NCBI GenBank assembly: GCA_937931205.1
Contig: CALHBF010000027.1
Location: forward strand, 1-43,647
Source: an uncultured Bacteriovoracaceae bacterium
Lineage (GTDB): Bacteria > Bdellovibrionota > Bacteriovoracia > Bacteriovoracales > Bacteriovoracaceae
Direction of reading: 5' to 3'
Length of the DNA stretch: 43,647 nt
In this document: piece after piece, positions 1-7,767 of the stretch
Layout of the letters: each line of letters opens with the position of its first letter
How positions within the stretch are numbered: position 1 is the stretch's first letter
Notes under the pieces: model-generated
What the model saw: the letters and a program-made list of their open reading frames with translations, nothing else
Databases searched by the model: none
What the model was told of the DNA's origin: nothing
Made by a program: the position numbers and the translations under genes

Positions 1-38
1 GTTGAGTGTCTAATAGTATCTAATTCATATTTGGCCAT
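1..38 (-). CDS. 5' end of a leftward gene cut by the window edge
   Basis: Reading the minus strand from 38, an ATG opens a frame beginning M-A-K-Y-E-L-D-T-I-R-H-S that runs off the window at base 1 without a stop. A strong Shine-Dalgarno AGGAGGG lies at 50-44, five bases before the ATG, and this is the main reason to accept the start. Only twelve codons are visible, so no function can be proposed. The gene is divergent from the TPR regulator at 326, and the 287 bases between them should hold both promoters. Confidence 0.55.
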   Translation of the reverse strand, partial: MAKYELDTIRHS

Positions 39-132
39 GCTGGCCCTCCTCGCTCGTCATATAAGATGGGACTAACTCTATCAATCCAAGGCCGTTTTAT
101 CAATGACTTAAGAAGGAGATATCAGTGTCAGA

Positions 133-195
133 ATGAAAGAAATTTCATCTTTATTAAAAAAAAACTTACAAATGATTTCGCTCTCATCTTGTTGA
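133..195 (+). CDS. Possible 20-residue small ORF
   Basis: ATG to TGA frame of 20 codons (begins MKEISSLLKK). A strong ribosome site, AAGGAG near 113-118, lies six bases before a GTG at 125 that opens a three-codon frame (GTG TCA GAA TGA). The TGA of that frame overlaps the ATG of this ORF as ATGA. The arrangement could be a coupled leader peptide, or the decayed start of a lost gene. Nothing in the peptide identifies a function. The rest of 39-325 shows no other gene. Confidence 0.2.
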   Translation: MKEISSLLKKNLQMISLSSC

Positions 196-325
196 AAACA
201 AAGGATTTCCTTGCTTTTGAAGTTACCTGAGTCGCTTAATCTTGCTTTTTTGTAAGGGATGATGTTTAACACCCTCGGTTCACTTGCTACAAGGCCCCAC
301 TCTTGGAATATGTTGGAGGAAATTA

Positions 326-1585
326 ATGGATACTATTCAAACACCATCAGTTGATTCATTGATGAGAAGAACAGTAGTAGACTTTCAAAACGACGATAAA
401 TTTTTAGCTCATCTTCCTGAGGGCTCAAAGCGTATCGAAGGTCAGGCCCATTACCGTCTTGGAAAAATTTATTACGATATGGCAGATTTTGAGAATGCTG
501 AAGAGCAATTTCTTGCTGCTCTAAAATTAAGTGAACTTCCACAGGACGCATTCGCCGTTTTTAAAACTTATGGTTTCCTTATCCGTATTTATTCGGAAGG
601 TTTAAACGAAAAAGAAGCACACCGTTTTATTGCTTTATCTACTGAATTACTTGATCAGGCCGTGTCTTCATTGGCCTCTTTAAATGCAGAGTATTTTTAC
701 AATGCAGCAGTAGTTAATACATATAAAGGTGAGTTCGAAGAAGCTCACAAGAATTTCAATCAAGCTTACCGTAAAGCTCAATCTGAAAATGAGCCTGAGT
801 TGATGGCAAAATCTCTTCATGCGATGGCCACGAACGCTTATCAGATGAAGAAAAACTCTGATGCTCTTTCATACCTTGCTCAATTAAATGAGCTGCTGAA
901 TATTCTGAAGAAAGGTTACCTGAAAGGGACGATGCACCTTCTTTGGGGGAACGTTCTGAGAGATCAAGGTGATTACCAAGGTTCTCTTGGTCATTACGAC
1001 CTTTCAATGAAGCTTCTTCATACAAAACATAGCTGGAATATGCACAACTATGTTCTACTTAATAAAGGTATCGCTTTTAAAAAGATGGGAGAGTTCGCAA
1101 AAGCTCTTATCCACTTTAATATGGCCCAAAACTCTCTGGATGAAGAGAACTTCAAACGCCTTCAGCAGTTGATTCTGATGGAAGTAGATGAAGTGAATGA
1201 CTCAAGTGTTGATCTTTATTTAGATCGTCACAACAGAATCATTCATGAGAAGAATCTAGGGACAATCGACTTTAAACACCGTTTTGTCCTTCTTGAGATC
1301 CTTTTCTTGTTGGCCCTCAATCCGGGAACTTACTATAATAAAGAAGATCTAGCCCGTATGATCTGGAAAGATGAGTATAATCCTCTTATCCACGATAAGC
1401 TGATCTATACGAGTGTTTCTCGTTTAAGAAAGTTAATTGAGCCGAAAGGAGTTAAGCGTCAGTACATTCTAAGAGGAAAAGATGGTTATACATTTAACCC
1501 TCGCGTGAATGCTCGCTTCCATAAAGAGAATGAAGTTGTTAAACAAAACAATATCGGAAATATCGAAATTTCTTCTCCTGTTTAA
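326..1585 (+). CDS. TPR-repeat protein with C-terminal OmpR-type winged helix
   Basis: The start was set at ATG 326 because GGAGGA lies at 315-320; an in-frame start at 284 has no such site. The 419-residue product has no signal peptide or membrane segment. Residues about 35-290 are helical and rich in paired A/G/Y positions typical of tetratricopeptide repeats (for example 'GDYQGSLGHYDLSMKLL'). Residues about 310-405 resemble the trans_reg_C winged helix of OmpR/PhoB proteins: a recognition-helix-like stretch 'VSRLRKLIE' followed by the beta-hairpin 'ILRGKDGYTF'. The family would bind DNA, with the TPR part sensing or recruiting a partner. No receiver domain is present. The domain order is the reverse of SARP/AfsR regulators, where the winged helix comes first. 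The target is unknown. Its 3' end overlaps the next gene by 56 bp. Confidence 0.75.
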   Translation: MDTIQTPSVDSLMRRTVVDFQNDDKFLAHLPEGSKRIEGQAHYRLGKIYYDMADFENAEEQFLAALKLSELPQDAFAVFKTYGFLIRIYSEGLNEKEAHRFIALSTELLDQAVSSLASLNAEYFYNAAVVNTYKGEFEEAHKNFNQAYRKAQSENEPELMAKSLHAMATNAYQMKKNSDALSYLAQLNELLNILKKGYLKGTMHLLWGNVLRDQGDYQGSLGHYDLSMKLLHTKHSWNMHNYVLLNKGIAFKKMGEFAKALIHFNMAQNSLDEENFKRLQQLILMEVDEVNDSSVDLYLDRHNRIIHEKNLGTIDFKHRFVLLEILFLLALNPGTYYNKEDLARMIWKDEYNPLIHDKLIYTSVSRLRKLIEPKGVKRQYILRGKDGYTFNPRVNARFHKENEVVKQNNIGNIEISSPV

Positions 1586-2144
1586 TTTGATCCTTATTCC
1601 GGTCAGCGGTTTCTCACAAACCTCTGACCGGTTTCTTCTTAAAATCGTCGATAAAACAATTTCCCTAAGAGATATCGAGTTTCAGCTAAGAAACTTCAAG
1701 GCGCTTCATTGTGCTTATCCGAGCTCAATCATTAACGATTATTTCGGCACTAAATTCATTCAAGATTGGAAAAAATTCCTTAAAGATATGCCCAAAGATA
1801 GCAAAGATGTGAGCCTCTACATGCACACAAAAGATGATTTTCTAAAGTCGCTGAGGCTCTATTTTAAGCTTCTCCGTTATTCTTACGATCAACGAGGGGA
1901 AGTATCCCGAGAACTTACATCGCTCATGAGTGAAAGCATGATCAGTCAGAAGTGCTCAAAGGATGTTTTCTACAAATCCAGGCTAAAAACAAATTTCTTA
2001 GATCTTCTCAAGGCCGAACTCTATCTTAAGTCCCGCTACGGCAACCAGCTACAGGACGTTCGCAACGCCTCAACAGTTAAAGATTCCATCGACCTGTTTA
2101 TGGAATCTCTCGATAAGCAGTTTTATCATGAATACTATCGTTAG
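1530..2144 (+). CDS. Secreted protein, N-terminal region SurA-like
   Basis: Start chosen at ATG 1530 because it gives a clean signal peptide: a Lys-containing n-region, the core 'FLLLFNLILIPVSG', and likely cleavage near residue 29. An upstream in-frame start at 1509 adds only seven residues. The 204-residue product is therefore probably periplasmic. After the signal, 'DRFLLKIVDKTISLRDIEFQ' resembles the first strand and helix of SurA/PpiC-type chaperones ('D-x-I-x-x-x-V-N-x-x-x-I-T-x-x-D'). No parvulin domain follows. The rest is helical, with two cysteines. It lies inside the upstream gene's tail by 56 bp and overlaps the acetyltransferase gene by 17 bp, so the three are probably co-transcribed. 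Function is unproven. Confidence 0.6.
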   Translation: MKLLNKTISEISKFLLLFNLILIPVSGFSQTSDRFLLKIVDKTISLRDIEFQLRNFKALHCAYPSSIINDYFGTKFIQDWKKFLKDMPKDSKDVSLYMHTKDDFLKSLRLYFKLLRYSYDQRGEVSRELTSLMSESMISQKCSKDVFYKSRLKTNFLDLLKAELYLKSRYGNQLQDVRNASTVKDSIDLFMESLDKQFYHEYYR

Positions 2145-2553
2145 GGCTTTGGGGCCTCATGATCTGGAATGGGTCATTAAGACAGATCAGCTTTTTCCTC
2201 ATCCTTGGAAAGAAAATGCTTGGAGAAACTTATCTGATGCTGAGCATTGTTTTTTGCTCGAAAGTGACGAGAAATTAGTGGGTTATATCCTATTTCGTCA
2301 TCTGGCCGGTGCTGAAGACGGACATCTTCTTAAAATTTTTCTCTTGGAAGAGATGCGCGGATTAGGTGGGGCCCAAAAACTTTTGGAAGCTTCAAGTGAT
2401 CTTCTCGGGCTTAAAGAGATCTTCTTAGAAGTAGGGGAAAATAACCTGCGGGCCCAGTATTTTTATAATAAGATGGGGTTTAAAAAAGTACATCTTGCAC
2501 GAGGGTTTTACTCCGACGGGGAAAACGCTTGGATAATGACTTTGATTCGATGA
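2128..2553 (+). CDS. GNAT-family N-acetyltransferase, RimI-like
   Basis: The 141-residue size and motifs fit RimI, the acetyl-CoA-dependent enzyme that acetylates the N-terminal alanine of ribosomal protein S18. The acetyl-CoA loop appears as 'EEMRGLGGAQKLL' (R-x-x-G-x-G/A pattern). It is followed by 'EVGENNLRAQYFYNKMGF', the typical GNAT motif B in which N and Y line the active site. The C-terminal 'FYSDGENAWIM' matches the RimI ending. The gene overlaps the upstream secreted-protein gene by 17 bp and has no good ribosome site, so translation is probably coupled. Other GNAT substrates cannot be excluded. Confidence 0.75.
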   Translation: MNTIVRALGPHDLEWVIKTDQLFPHPWKENAWRNLSDAEHCFLLESDEKLVGYILFRHLAGAEDGHLLKIFLLEEMRGLGGAQKLLEASSDLLGLKEIFLEVGENNLRAQYFYNKMGFKKVHLARGFYSDGENAWIMTLIR

Positions 2554-2571
2554 GTTAACAAATCGTTTAAA

Positions 2572-2600
2572 TTGATCTTTTGTAATTACTTTGTTAAAAC
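2572..2600 (+). promoter_or_regulatory. Candidate sigma70 promoter for the rimP operon
   Basis: TTGATC (2572-2577), a 17-base spacer, and TAAAAC (2595-2600). Four of six bases match consensus in each box. Transcription would start near 2607 and give a leader of about 65 bases that contains the hairpin at 2643-2672. This is inferred from sequence only. Confidence 0.35.
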
Positions 2601-2642
2601 CAAGACCTACTCGTTTTGAGTTTTTATTAGTTTTGGAGAAAA

Positions 2643-2672
2643 GGGTGGATTTATTCCATCCTTTTTTATTTT
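2643..2672 (+). terminator. Intrinsic terminator or attenuator abutting the rimP start
   Basis: GGGTGGA (2643-2649), loop TTTAT, and TCCATCC (2655-2661) form a seven-pair stem with one G-T pair, followed by TTTTTTATTTT at 2662-2672. The next base is the A of the rimP ATG. The only Shine-Dalgarno-like sequence, GGAG at 2635-2638, lies upstream of the stem. The element may end the rimI transcript, attenuate the rimP-nusA-infB operon, or both. Confidence 0.65.
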
Positions 2673-3194
2673 ATGGACATTGATAGTAAGCGTAGTGGTT
2701 TAGAGCAAAAATTTTATCTAATGTGTGAGCCGGTAGTTGTTGAGACCGGATATAGGCTGTATGATCTAGAGTATCTCTCTCATCAAAAGCTCCTCAGGCT
2801 TTATATCCAAGATCCTCGTACTGGATCTGCCCTAATTGATGATTGTGTGAAAGTTGACCACGCCCTTTCTCCGGCATTTGAATCCGAAGATTGGATACCA
2901 GAAGATATTGTTTTAGAAGTTTCTTCTCCTGGTGTTTATCGCCATATCATCACTCGTGAACATTTTCACTTGGCCGCTAATGAGATCATTCTAGTCGTGA
3001 TCACAGGTCAATTGACTGATGAGCAAGTTGAAGGTGCCCCAAAAGGCATTAAGGGTGAGAAGAAGTTTAGAGGAAAACTCATCAATGTAGGTGAGGAAAG
3101 TTTCTCGATTGAAGTTAAAAATTTTGAATTAAAGTTAAATTATAAACAAGTTAAGAAAGTGAGTTTAGATCCAGATCTGAACTCGATCAAATAA
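2673..3194 (+). CDS. rimP: Ribosome maturation factor RimP
   Basis: RimP binds the 30S subunit during its assembly. The 173-residue product starts with 'LEQKFYLMCEPVVVETGY', aligning with the start of known RimP proteins, so ATG 2673 is the right start despite a poly-T stretch directly before it. The family motif V-S-S-P-G is at residues 83-87, followed by a charged C-terminal SH3-like region. It is the first gene of the conserved rimP-nusA-infB-rbfA-truB order. Its stop codon overlaps the nusA ribosome site AAGGAG. The lack of a normal ribosome site suggests leader-structure control or weak initiation. Confidence 0.93.
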   Translation: MDIDSKRSGLEQKFYLMCEPVVVETGYRLYDLEYLSHQKLLRLYIQDPRTGSALIDDCVKVDHALSPAFESEDWIPEDIVLEVSSPGVYRHIITREHFHLAANEIILVVITGQLTDEQVEGAPKGIKGEKKFRGKLINVGEESFSIEVKNFELKLNYKQVKKVSLDPDLNSIK

Positions 3195-3206
3195 GGAGAG
3201 TAGATA

Positions 3207-4625
3207 GTGAACTTTTCAGATTTAGCACGCGTTATTGAACAGCTTGGAAAAGATCGTGGAATCAAGAAAGAAGTTGTTATTCATGCTATTGAGCAAGCTT
3301 TCCTAGTAACTGCTCGTAAGAAGTTTGGTATTCAAGGTGAATACGAAGCTCGTTATAATGAAAAAGATGGAGAAGTTGAAATTTTCCAATACAAAAACGT
3401 AGTTGAAAGCGTAAGAGATAAAATCGTAGAAATCGACCTTGCGTCTGCTAGAAACCTTGATGAAGATTGTGAACTTGGTGACCAACTAGGTATCAAAATC
3501 GAAAATCCTGGATTCACACGTATTGATATCCAAACTGCAAAACAAATCATTTTCCAAAAAGTTCGTGATGCTGAAAGAGATATCCTTTTCTCTGAATTCA
3601 AACACAGAGAAGGTGACCTTGTAACAGGTATCGCTCGTCGTTTTGAGAAAGGAAACGTTATCCTAGATCTTGGTAAATCAGATGCAGTTCTTCCGAAGAA
3701 AGAAATCATCTTCGGTGAATCATTCAAGCCAGGTGACAGAATCCAAGCTTACCTTTCTGATGTAGTAATGACTAACCGTGGTCCTGAGATCCGTCTTAGC
3801 CGTACATCTCCAATGTTCCTGGTAAAACTTTTTGAAATTGAAGTTCCAGAAATTGCTGATGGTACAATTGAAGTTAAGGCAGCTGCTCGTGAGCCGGGTC
3901 ATCGTGCAAAAATCGCAGTAGCAACAGCTGATCGTGATATCGATCCAGTTGGAGCATGTGTTGGTATGAAAGGGTCACGTGTTCAAAACATCGTGAACGA
4001 GCTTCAAGGTGAGAAAATCGATATCGTTCGTTGGAATGGTGATGTTGAGAACTTCGCTCGCGCAGCTCTTGCACCTGCTGAAATTCAATCAATCACTCAA
4101 AACTCAGAAGATCATACTTTAGATGTTATCGTTGAAGAAGATCAGCTTTCACTTGCAATCGGTCGTCGTGGTCAAAACGTTCGTCTTGCTGCAATGTTAA
4201 CTGGTTGGAAAATCAACATCATCTCTAAAGCGAAACTTCAAGAAAGAGTTAAGCTTGCAGTTGAAAACCTTGTTCAGCTTTCAAACCTTTCTGAAGCAGT
4301 TGCTCAGGTTCTTGTACACAAGGGAATCATGTCAATTGTTGATCTTGCTCGCTCTTCAGCAGATGAAGTTGCTCGCTACCTAGGAAAGTCTTCAGCAGAT
4401 GCTCAGACAATGGTAAATGAAGCGAAAGCAGCTCTATCTAACCCTGAAATCAAATCTCAGGTTGAAGAAGAGGCTGAAATCGTTTCTGCTTCGGCACTTC
4501 CTAATCAGTCTGGTTTCAAGACTAGTGAGAAAGCCGAAGTGGCTAAAAAAGATAACGATCTTTCTAAATTCTCTGAAGCTGAAAGAAGACTTAGAGAAGA
4601 ACTTGCTGCGTTTAAATTAAAATAA
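3207..4625 (+). CDS. nusA: Transcription termination/antitermination factor NusA
   Basis: Start is GTG 3207 with AAGGAGAG just upstream. NusA binds RNA polymerase and modulates pausing, intrinsic termination and rRNA antitermination. The 472-residue product has the N-terminal polymerase-binding domain (1-130), an S1 domain (about 134-200), KH1 with its G-M-K-G loop at 253-256, and KH2 with the G-R-R-G loop at 319-322. A helix-hairpin-helix repeat region follows at about 350-410 ('LSEAVAQVLVHKGIMS'). The last 60 residues are charged. NusA is known to feed back on its own operon leader in E. coli, which makes the hairpin before rimP relevant. Confidence 0.97.
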   Translation: MNFSDLARVIEQLGKDRGIKKEVVIHAIEQAFLVTARKKFGIQGEYEARYNEKDGEVEIFQYKNVVESVRDKIVEIDLASARNLDEDCELGDQLGIKIENPGFTRIDIQTAKQIIFQKVRDAERDILFSEFKHREGDLVTGIARRFEKGNVILDLGKSDAVLPKKEIIFGESFKPGDRIQAYLSDVVMTNRGPEIRLSRTSPMFLVKLFEIEVPEIADGTIEVKAAAREPGHRAKIAVATADRDIDPVGACVGMKGSRVQNIVNELQGEKIDIVRWNGDVENFARAALAPAEIQSITQNSEDHTLDVIVEEDQLSLAIGRRGQNVRLAAMLTGWKINIISKAKLQERVKLAVENLVQLSNLSEAVAQVLVHKGIMSIVDLARSSADEVARYLGKSSADAQTMVNEAKAALSNPEIKSQVEEEAEIVSASALPNQSGFKTSEKAEVAKKDNDLSKFSEAERRLREELAAFKLK

Positions 4626-4662
4626 GATATTTTTGTTACTTAAAAGATAAATGGAGAAAAGA

Positions 4663-7395
4663 ATGGCAAAAAAAGTTTATGAGCTTGCCAATGAAATCGG
4701 AGTAGGAGCATTAGACTTAGTTGAGAAACTAAAGTCGATGGGGTTGAGTGTGAGAAATCACATGGCCAGTCTTACTGCAGAAGAAGAGGCAAAGGCTCGA
4801 GCTGCTTATGAGCCAACTGGAAAAGCTGCTGTTCCCCAGAAGAAGACCGCTGTTAGAAAAGTCATTAAACGTGAAGTTAATGAAACTGCTAAGGAAGTCT
4901 CTCCAGATTCAGCAACTGTTGTTGTTGGAGCCCCTACTGTTGCAGGGGAAGACGATAATAAGCCTAAGGTTGTTACTGTAAAGAGAAAGTCAAAAGCTGC
5001 TCAAATTGAGGAAGCTGAAAAGAAAGCTCAGGAGAAGGAAGAAAAAGACCTTCAAACGAGACACTCTGATATGGATGAAGATAGATCTTCTGATGTTGAA
5101 GAAGACGACTCTTTTGAGGAAGAAGTAAATACTCCGACTTTATCTGGACTTCAAATTGTTGAACATGCTCCTGTTAAAGAAGTTCGCACTCCAGAAGCTA
5201 GAACTGCTAAAACGGAAAAGCAAAAAGTGTATATGGATGATAAGCCACATACATTTACTCCAATCTTTGTTCCTGAAGATACAAAAGAAGAAGAGGACGA
5301 CAGACCGAAAAGATCTGCTCAAACTCAAGAATCTCGACCTGCTCCTCGTGGAAGTGAAGATATTGATGATTCAGAGGCAAGAGAGAAAAGACGCGTAGGT
5401 GAGCTTGTTTCTTCTGCTGCTAAGAAAGCACCAGTGGTTGCTCCAGTTGCCGGTAAAGGTGGCCGTGATCTCACTATGCTTCGCGCTGAAGAAGAAATGA
5501 AGTTTGCTTCTCAGGTCGTAGGTAAAGCGGTTTATACAATTGCTAAGAAAAAGAAAATTTACTCAGGTCCAACTCAAAAAACACTTATTACTGAAGTGAA
5601 AGAAGCTAAGCGTGTTATCACTATTCATGGTGTTGTAACAGCTCAAGAACTTGCTGGGAAATTAAGCATCAAGTTTGATCAATTTGCTAATAAAGCCCTA
5701 GAAGCAAACCTTCTTGTAAGACCTGACGATTATATCGGTCTACATCTTGCTTCTGAACTCGCAGCTCTTTGGAATTACCGTGTAGAAGATAAAGCTTTCA
5801 ATGAAGAAGAAGTTCTTAATAAGAAGGCTGGAGAAGATAAATCGGCATTCCCGCTTCGTAACCCGATCATTACGATCATGGGTCACGTAGATCACGGTAA
5901 GACGTCACTTCTTGATTATATCCGTAAAGCGAAAGTTGCTTCTGGCGAGGCCGGTGGTATTACTCAGCATATCGGAGCTTACTCAGTGAAAGTAAACGAT
6001 GGAACTCTAACGTTCCTAGATACTCCAGGTCACGCCGCTTTCGCAGCGATGAGACAGCGTGGAGCGAACGTTACTGATATCGTAGTTCTTGTTGTAGCAG
6101 CAGATGACGGTGTAATGCCTCAGACTGTTGAATCAATTAAATTTTGTCGAAACGCAGGTGTGCCTATCATCGTAGCGGTTAACAAAATCGATAAATCATC
6201 TGCTAACCCTGATAAAGTGAAGCAGGGACTTATGGAGTTTAACCTTCTTCCAGAAGATTGGGGTGGTGAAACTCAATACGTTCACGTTTCAGCTCATACA
6301 GGTCAAGGTGTTGATGAGCTTCTTGAAGCCATTCAACTTCAGGCAGAAATGATGGAACTTCGTGAGAACGCAAAAGGTGCAGCTGAAGGTGTTGTGATCG
6401 AATCTAAAGTAGAAGTTGGTCGTGGTCCTGTTGCAACAATCCTAGTACAGAAAGGAACTCTTAATAAGGGTGATGCGATTGTAGTAGGTGAGACATTTGG
6501 ACGTGCCAGATCTCTTATGGATTTCTCAGGGAAAATGCTTAATTCAGCAGGTCCTTCAACTCCAGTTCAGATTCTAGGTCTTGATACAGTTCCTTCTCCA
6601 GGTGATATTTTCAATATCGTGAAGAATGAGCGTGAGGCACAGAAAATTGTTGATAACCGTATCAATGAAAGAAAAGCACTTAGCAATACAACTGTTGAGA
6701 AGAAGAAAGTTTCTCTTGAAGATTTCTTTGCTACAGCTCAGAACAACTCTGAAGTTGAGAAGAAAATCCTTAACCTTATCATTCGTTCGGATGTTCAAGG
6801 TTCATATGAAGCTATCGTTAATGCTGTTGAGAAGCTTGGAAATGATGAAGTATCAGTTTCAGTTATCGCTGGTGGCGTAGGCGCTATCACTGATAACGAT
6901 GTAAACCTTGCTGCTTCAACAGGTGGATTCATCCTTGGATTCAATATGAGACCAGTAACAACTGCTCGTCGTATTGCTGAAGAGAAGGGTGTTGATATCA
7001 AAACTTACTCAATCATTTACGAACTTATTAATGACGTAACTCTTGCTCTTGAAGGAATGCTTACTCCTGAGAAAGTTGAGAAGTATATCGGTCGTGCTCA
7101 AGTTCGTGATACCTTCAATATCCCTAAAGTGGGAACTATTGCAGGTGCTGCAGTTATTGATGGTAAAATTGAGCGTGGTTGCCAAATTCGTCTTCTTCGT
7201 GATGGTAAAATCATCTTTGATGGTAAGCTATCAACTCTTAAACGCTTCAAAGATGAGGTTAAAGAAGTTAAGAACGGATACGAGTGTGGTATGGCACTTG
7301 AGAACTTTAACGATGTACGTGTGGATGATCTTTTCGAGGCTTACCAAATGGAAGATAAGAAGAGAACTCTTGCTCCGAGTGATTTAACACTCTAA
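4663..7395 (+). CDS. infB: Translation initiation factor IF-2
   Basis: Start set at ATG 4663, which has GGAG at 4653-4656; an ATG at 4651 precedes that site and is less likely. IF-2 is the GTPase that places fMet-tRNA on the 30S subunit. The 910-residue product begins with an IF2_N domain (MAKKVYELANEIG). A long, very acidic and lysine-rich linker runs to about residue 290, with a second IF2_N-like region before the G domain. The G1 motif G-H-V-D-H-G-K-T is at 407-414, D-T-P-G-H at 453-457, and N-K-I-D at 507-510. The C-terminal domains follow, ending near the family's usual point. The linker is unusually charged, but such linkers vary widely between species. Confidence 0.97.
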   Translation: MAKKVYELANEIGVGALDLVEKLKSMGLSVRNHMASLTAEEEAKARAAYEPTGKAAVPQKKTAVRKVIKREVNETAKEVSPDSATVVVGAPTVAGEDDNKPKVVTVKRKSKAAQIEEAEKKAQEKEEKDLQTRHSDMDEDRSSDVEEDDSFEEEVNTPTLSGLQIVEHAPVKEVRTPEARTAKTEKQKVYMDDKPHTFTPIFVPEDTKEEEDDRPKRSAQTQESRPAPRGSEDIDDSEAREKRRVGELVSSAAKKAPVVAPVAGKGGRDLTMLRAEEEMKFASQVVGKAVYTIAKKKKIYSGPTQKTLITEVKEAKRVITIHGVVTAQELAGKLSIKFDQFANKALEANLLVRPDDYIGLHLASELAALWNYRVEDKAFNEEEVLNKKAGEDKSAFPLRNPIITIMGHVDHGKTSLLDYIRKAKVASGEAGGITQHIGAYSVKVNDGTLTFLDTPGHAAFAAMRQRGANVTDIVVLVVAADDGVMPQTVESIKFCRNAGVPIIVAVNKIDKSSANPDKVKQGLMEFNLLPEDWGGETQYVHVSAHTGQGVDELLEAIQLQAEMMELRENAKGAAEGVVIESKVEVGRGPVATILVQKGTLNKGDAIVVGETFGRARSLMDFSGKMLNSAGPSTPVQILGLDTVPSPGDIFNIVKNEREAQKIVDNRINERKALSNTTVEKKKVSLEDFFATAQNNSEVEKKILNLIIRSDVQGSYEAIVNAVEKLGNDEVSVSVIAGGVGAITDNDVNLAASTGGFILGFNMRPVTTARRIAEEKGVDIKTYSIIYELINDVTLALEGMLTPEKVEKYIGRAQVRDTFNIPKVGTIAGAAVIDGKIERGCQIRLLRDGKIIFDGKLSTLKRFKDEVKEVKNGYECGMALENFNDVRVDDLFEAYQMEDKKRTLAPSDLTL

Positions 7396-7404
7396 GAGGT
7401 ATTT

Positions 7405-7767
7405 GTGGCAGGACGTGGTAATAAATTTTCTAAAACAAAATACGAAGAAAGAGTTCGTGATGAGATTAATCTTGCCCTTAGACGTGAGTTTTCGGACTCA
7501 CGTCTAGCGAACGTTTCTGTTACTCACGTTGAACTTACGCAAGACTATTCCCATGCTAAAGTTTACTGGGATACTTTTAATGCTTCTAAGCGTGGAGATG
7601 CGAAAGAAGCTATTGAGAGTACTGCCGGACGTATGAGAAGAATCTTAGCGACCAAAATGGAAGTTCGTCATACTCCAGAGCTTCATTTCATCTACAATTC
7701 ACAGTTTGAAGATGAATTAAAAATCACTCGTCTACTGGATTCAGAGTCAACGGATGAAGAAACATAA
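7405..7767 (+). CDS. rbfA: 30S ribosome-binding factor RbfA
   Basis: A 120-residue KH-fold protein that helps 16S rRNA 5'-end maturation and cold growth. GTG start at 7405 with AAGAGGT immediately before it. Family features include the N-terminal 'YEERVRDEINLALRREFSD', the strand 'VSVTHVELTQDYSHAKVYW', and the C-terminal 'RHTPELHFIYN' with its typical R-x-x-P-x-L-x-F motif. It starts 10 bases after infB ends and overlaps truB by 14 bp. Confidence 0.95.
   Translation: MAGRGNKFSKTKYEERVRDEINLALRREFSDSRLANVSVTHVELTQDYSHAKVYWDTFNASKRGDAKEAIESTAGRMRRILATKMEVRHTPELHFIYNSQFEDELKITRLLDSESTDEET

Noticed and set aside
3353..3727. Long antisense open frame within nusA
   Set aside because: It lies wholly opposite a highly conserved gene, has no ribosome site, and its product is Ser/Phe/Arg-rich, as expected of a shadow frame.
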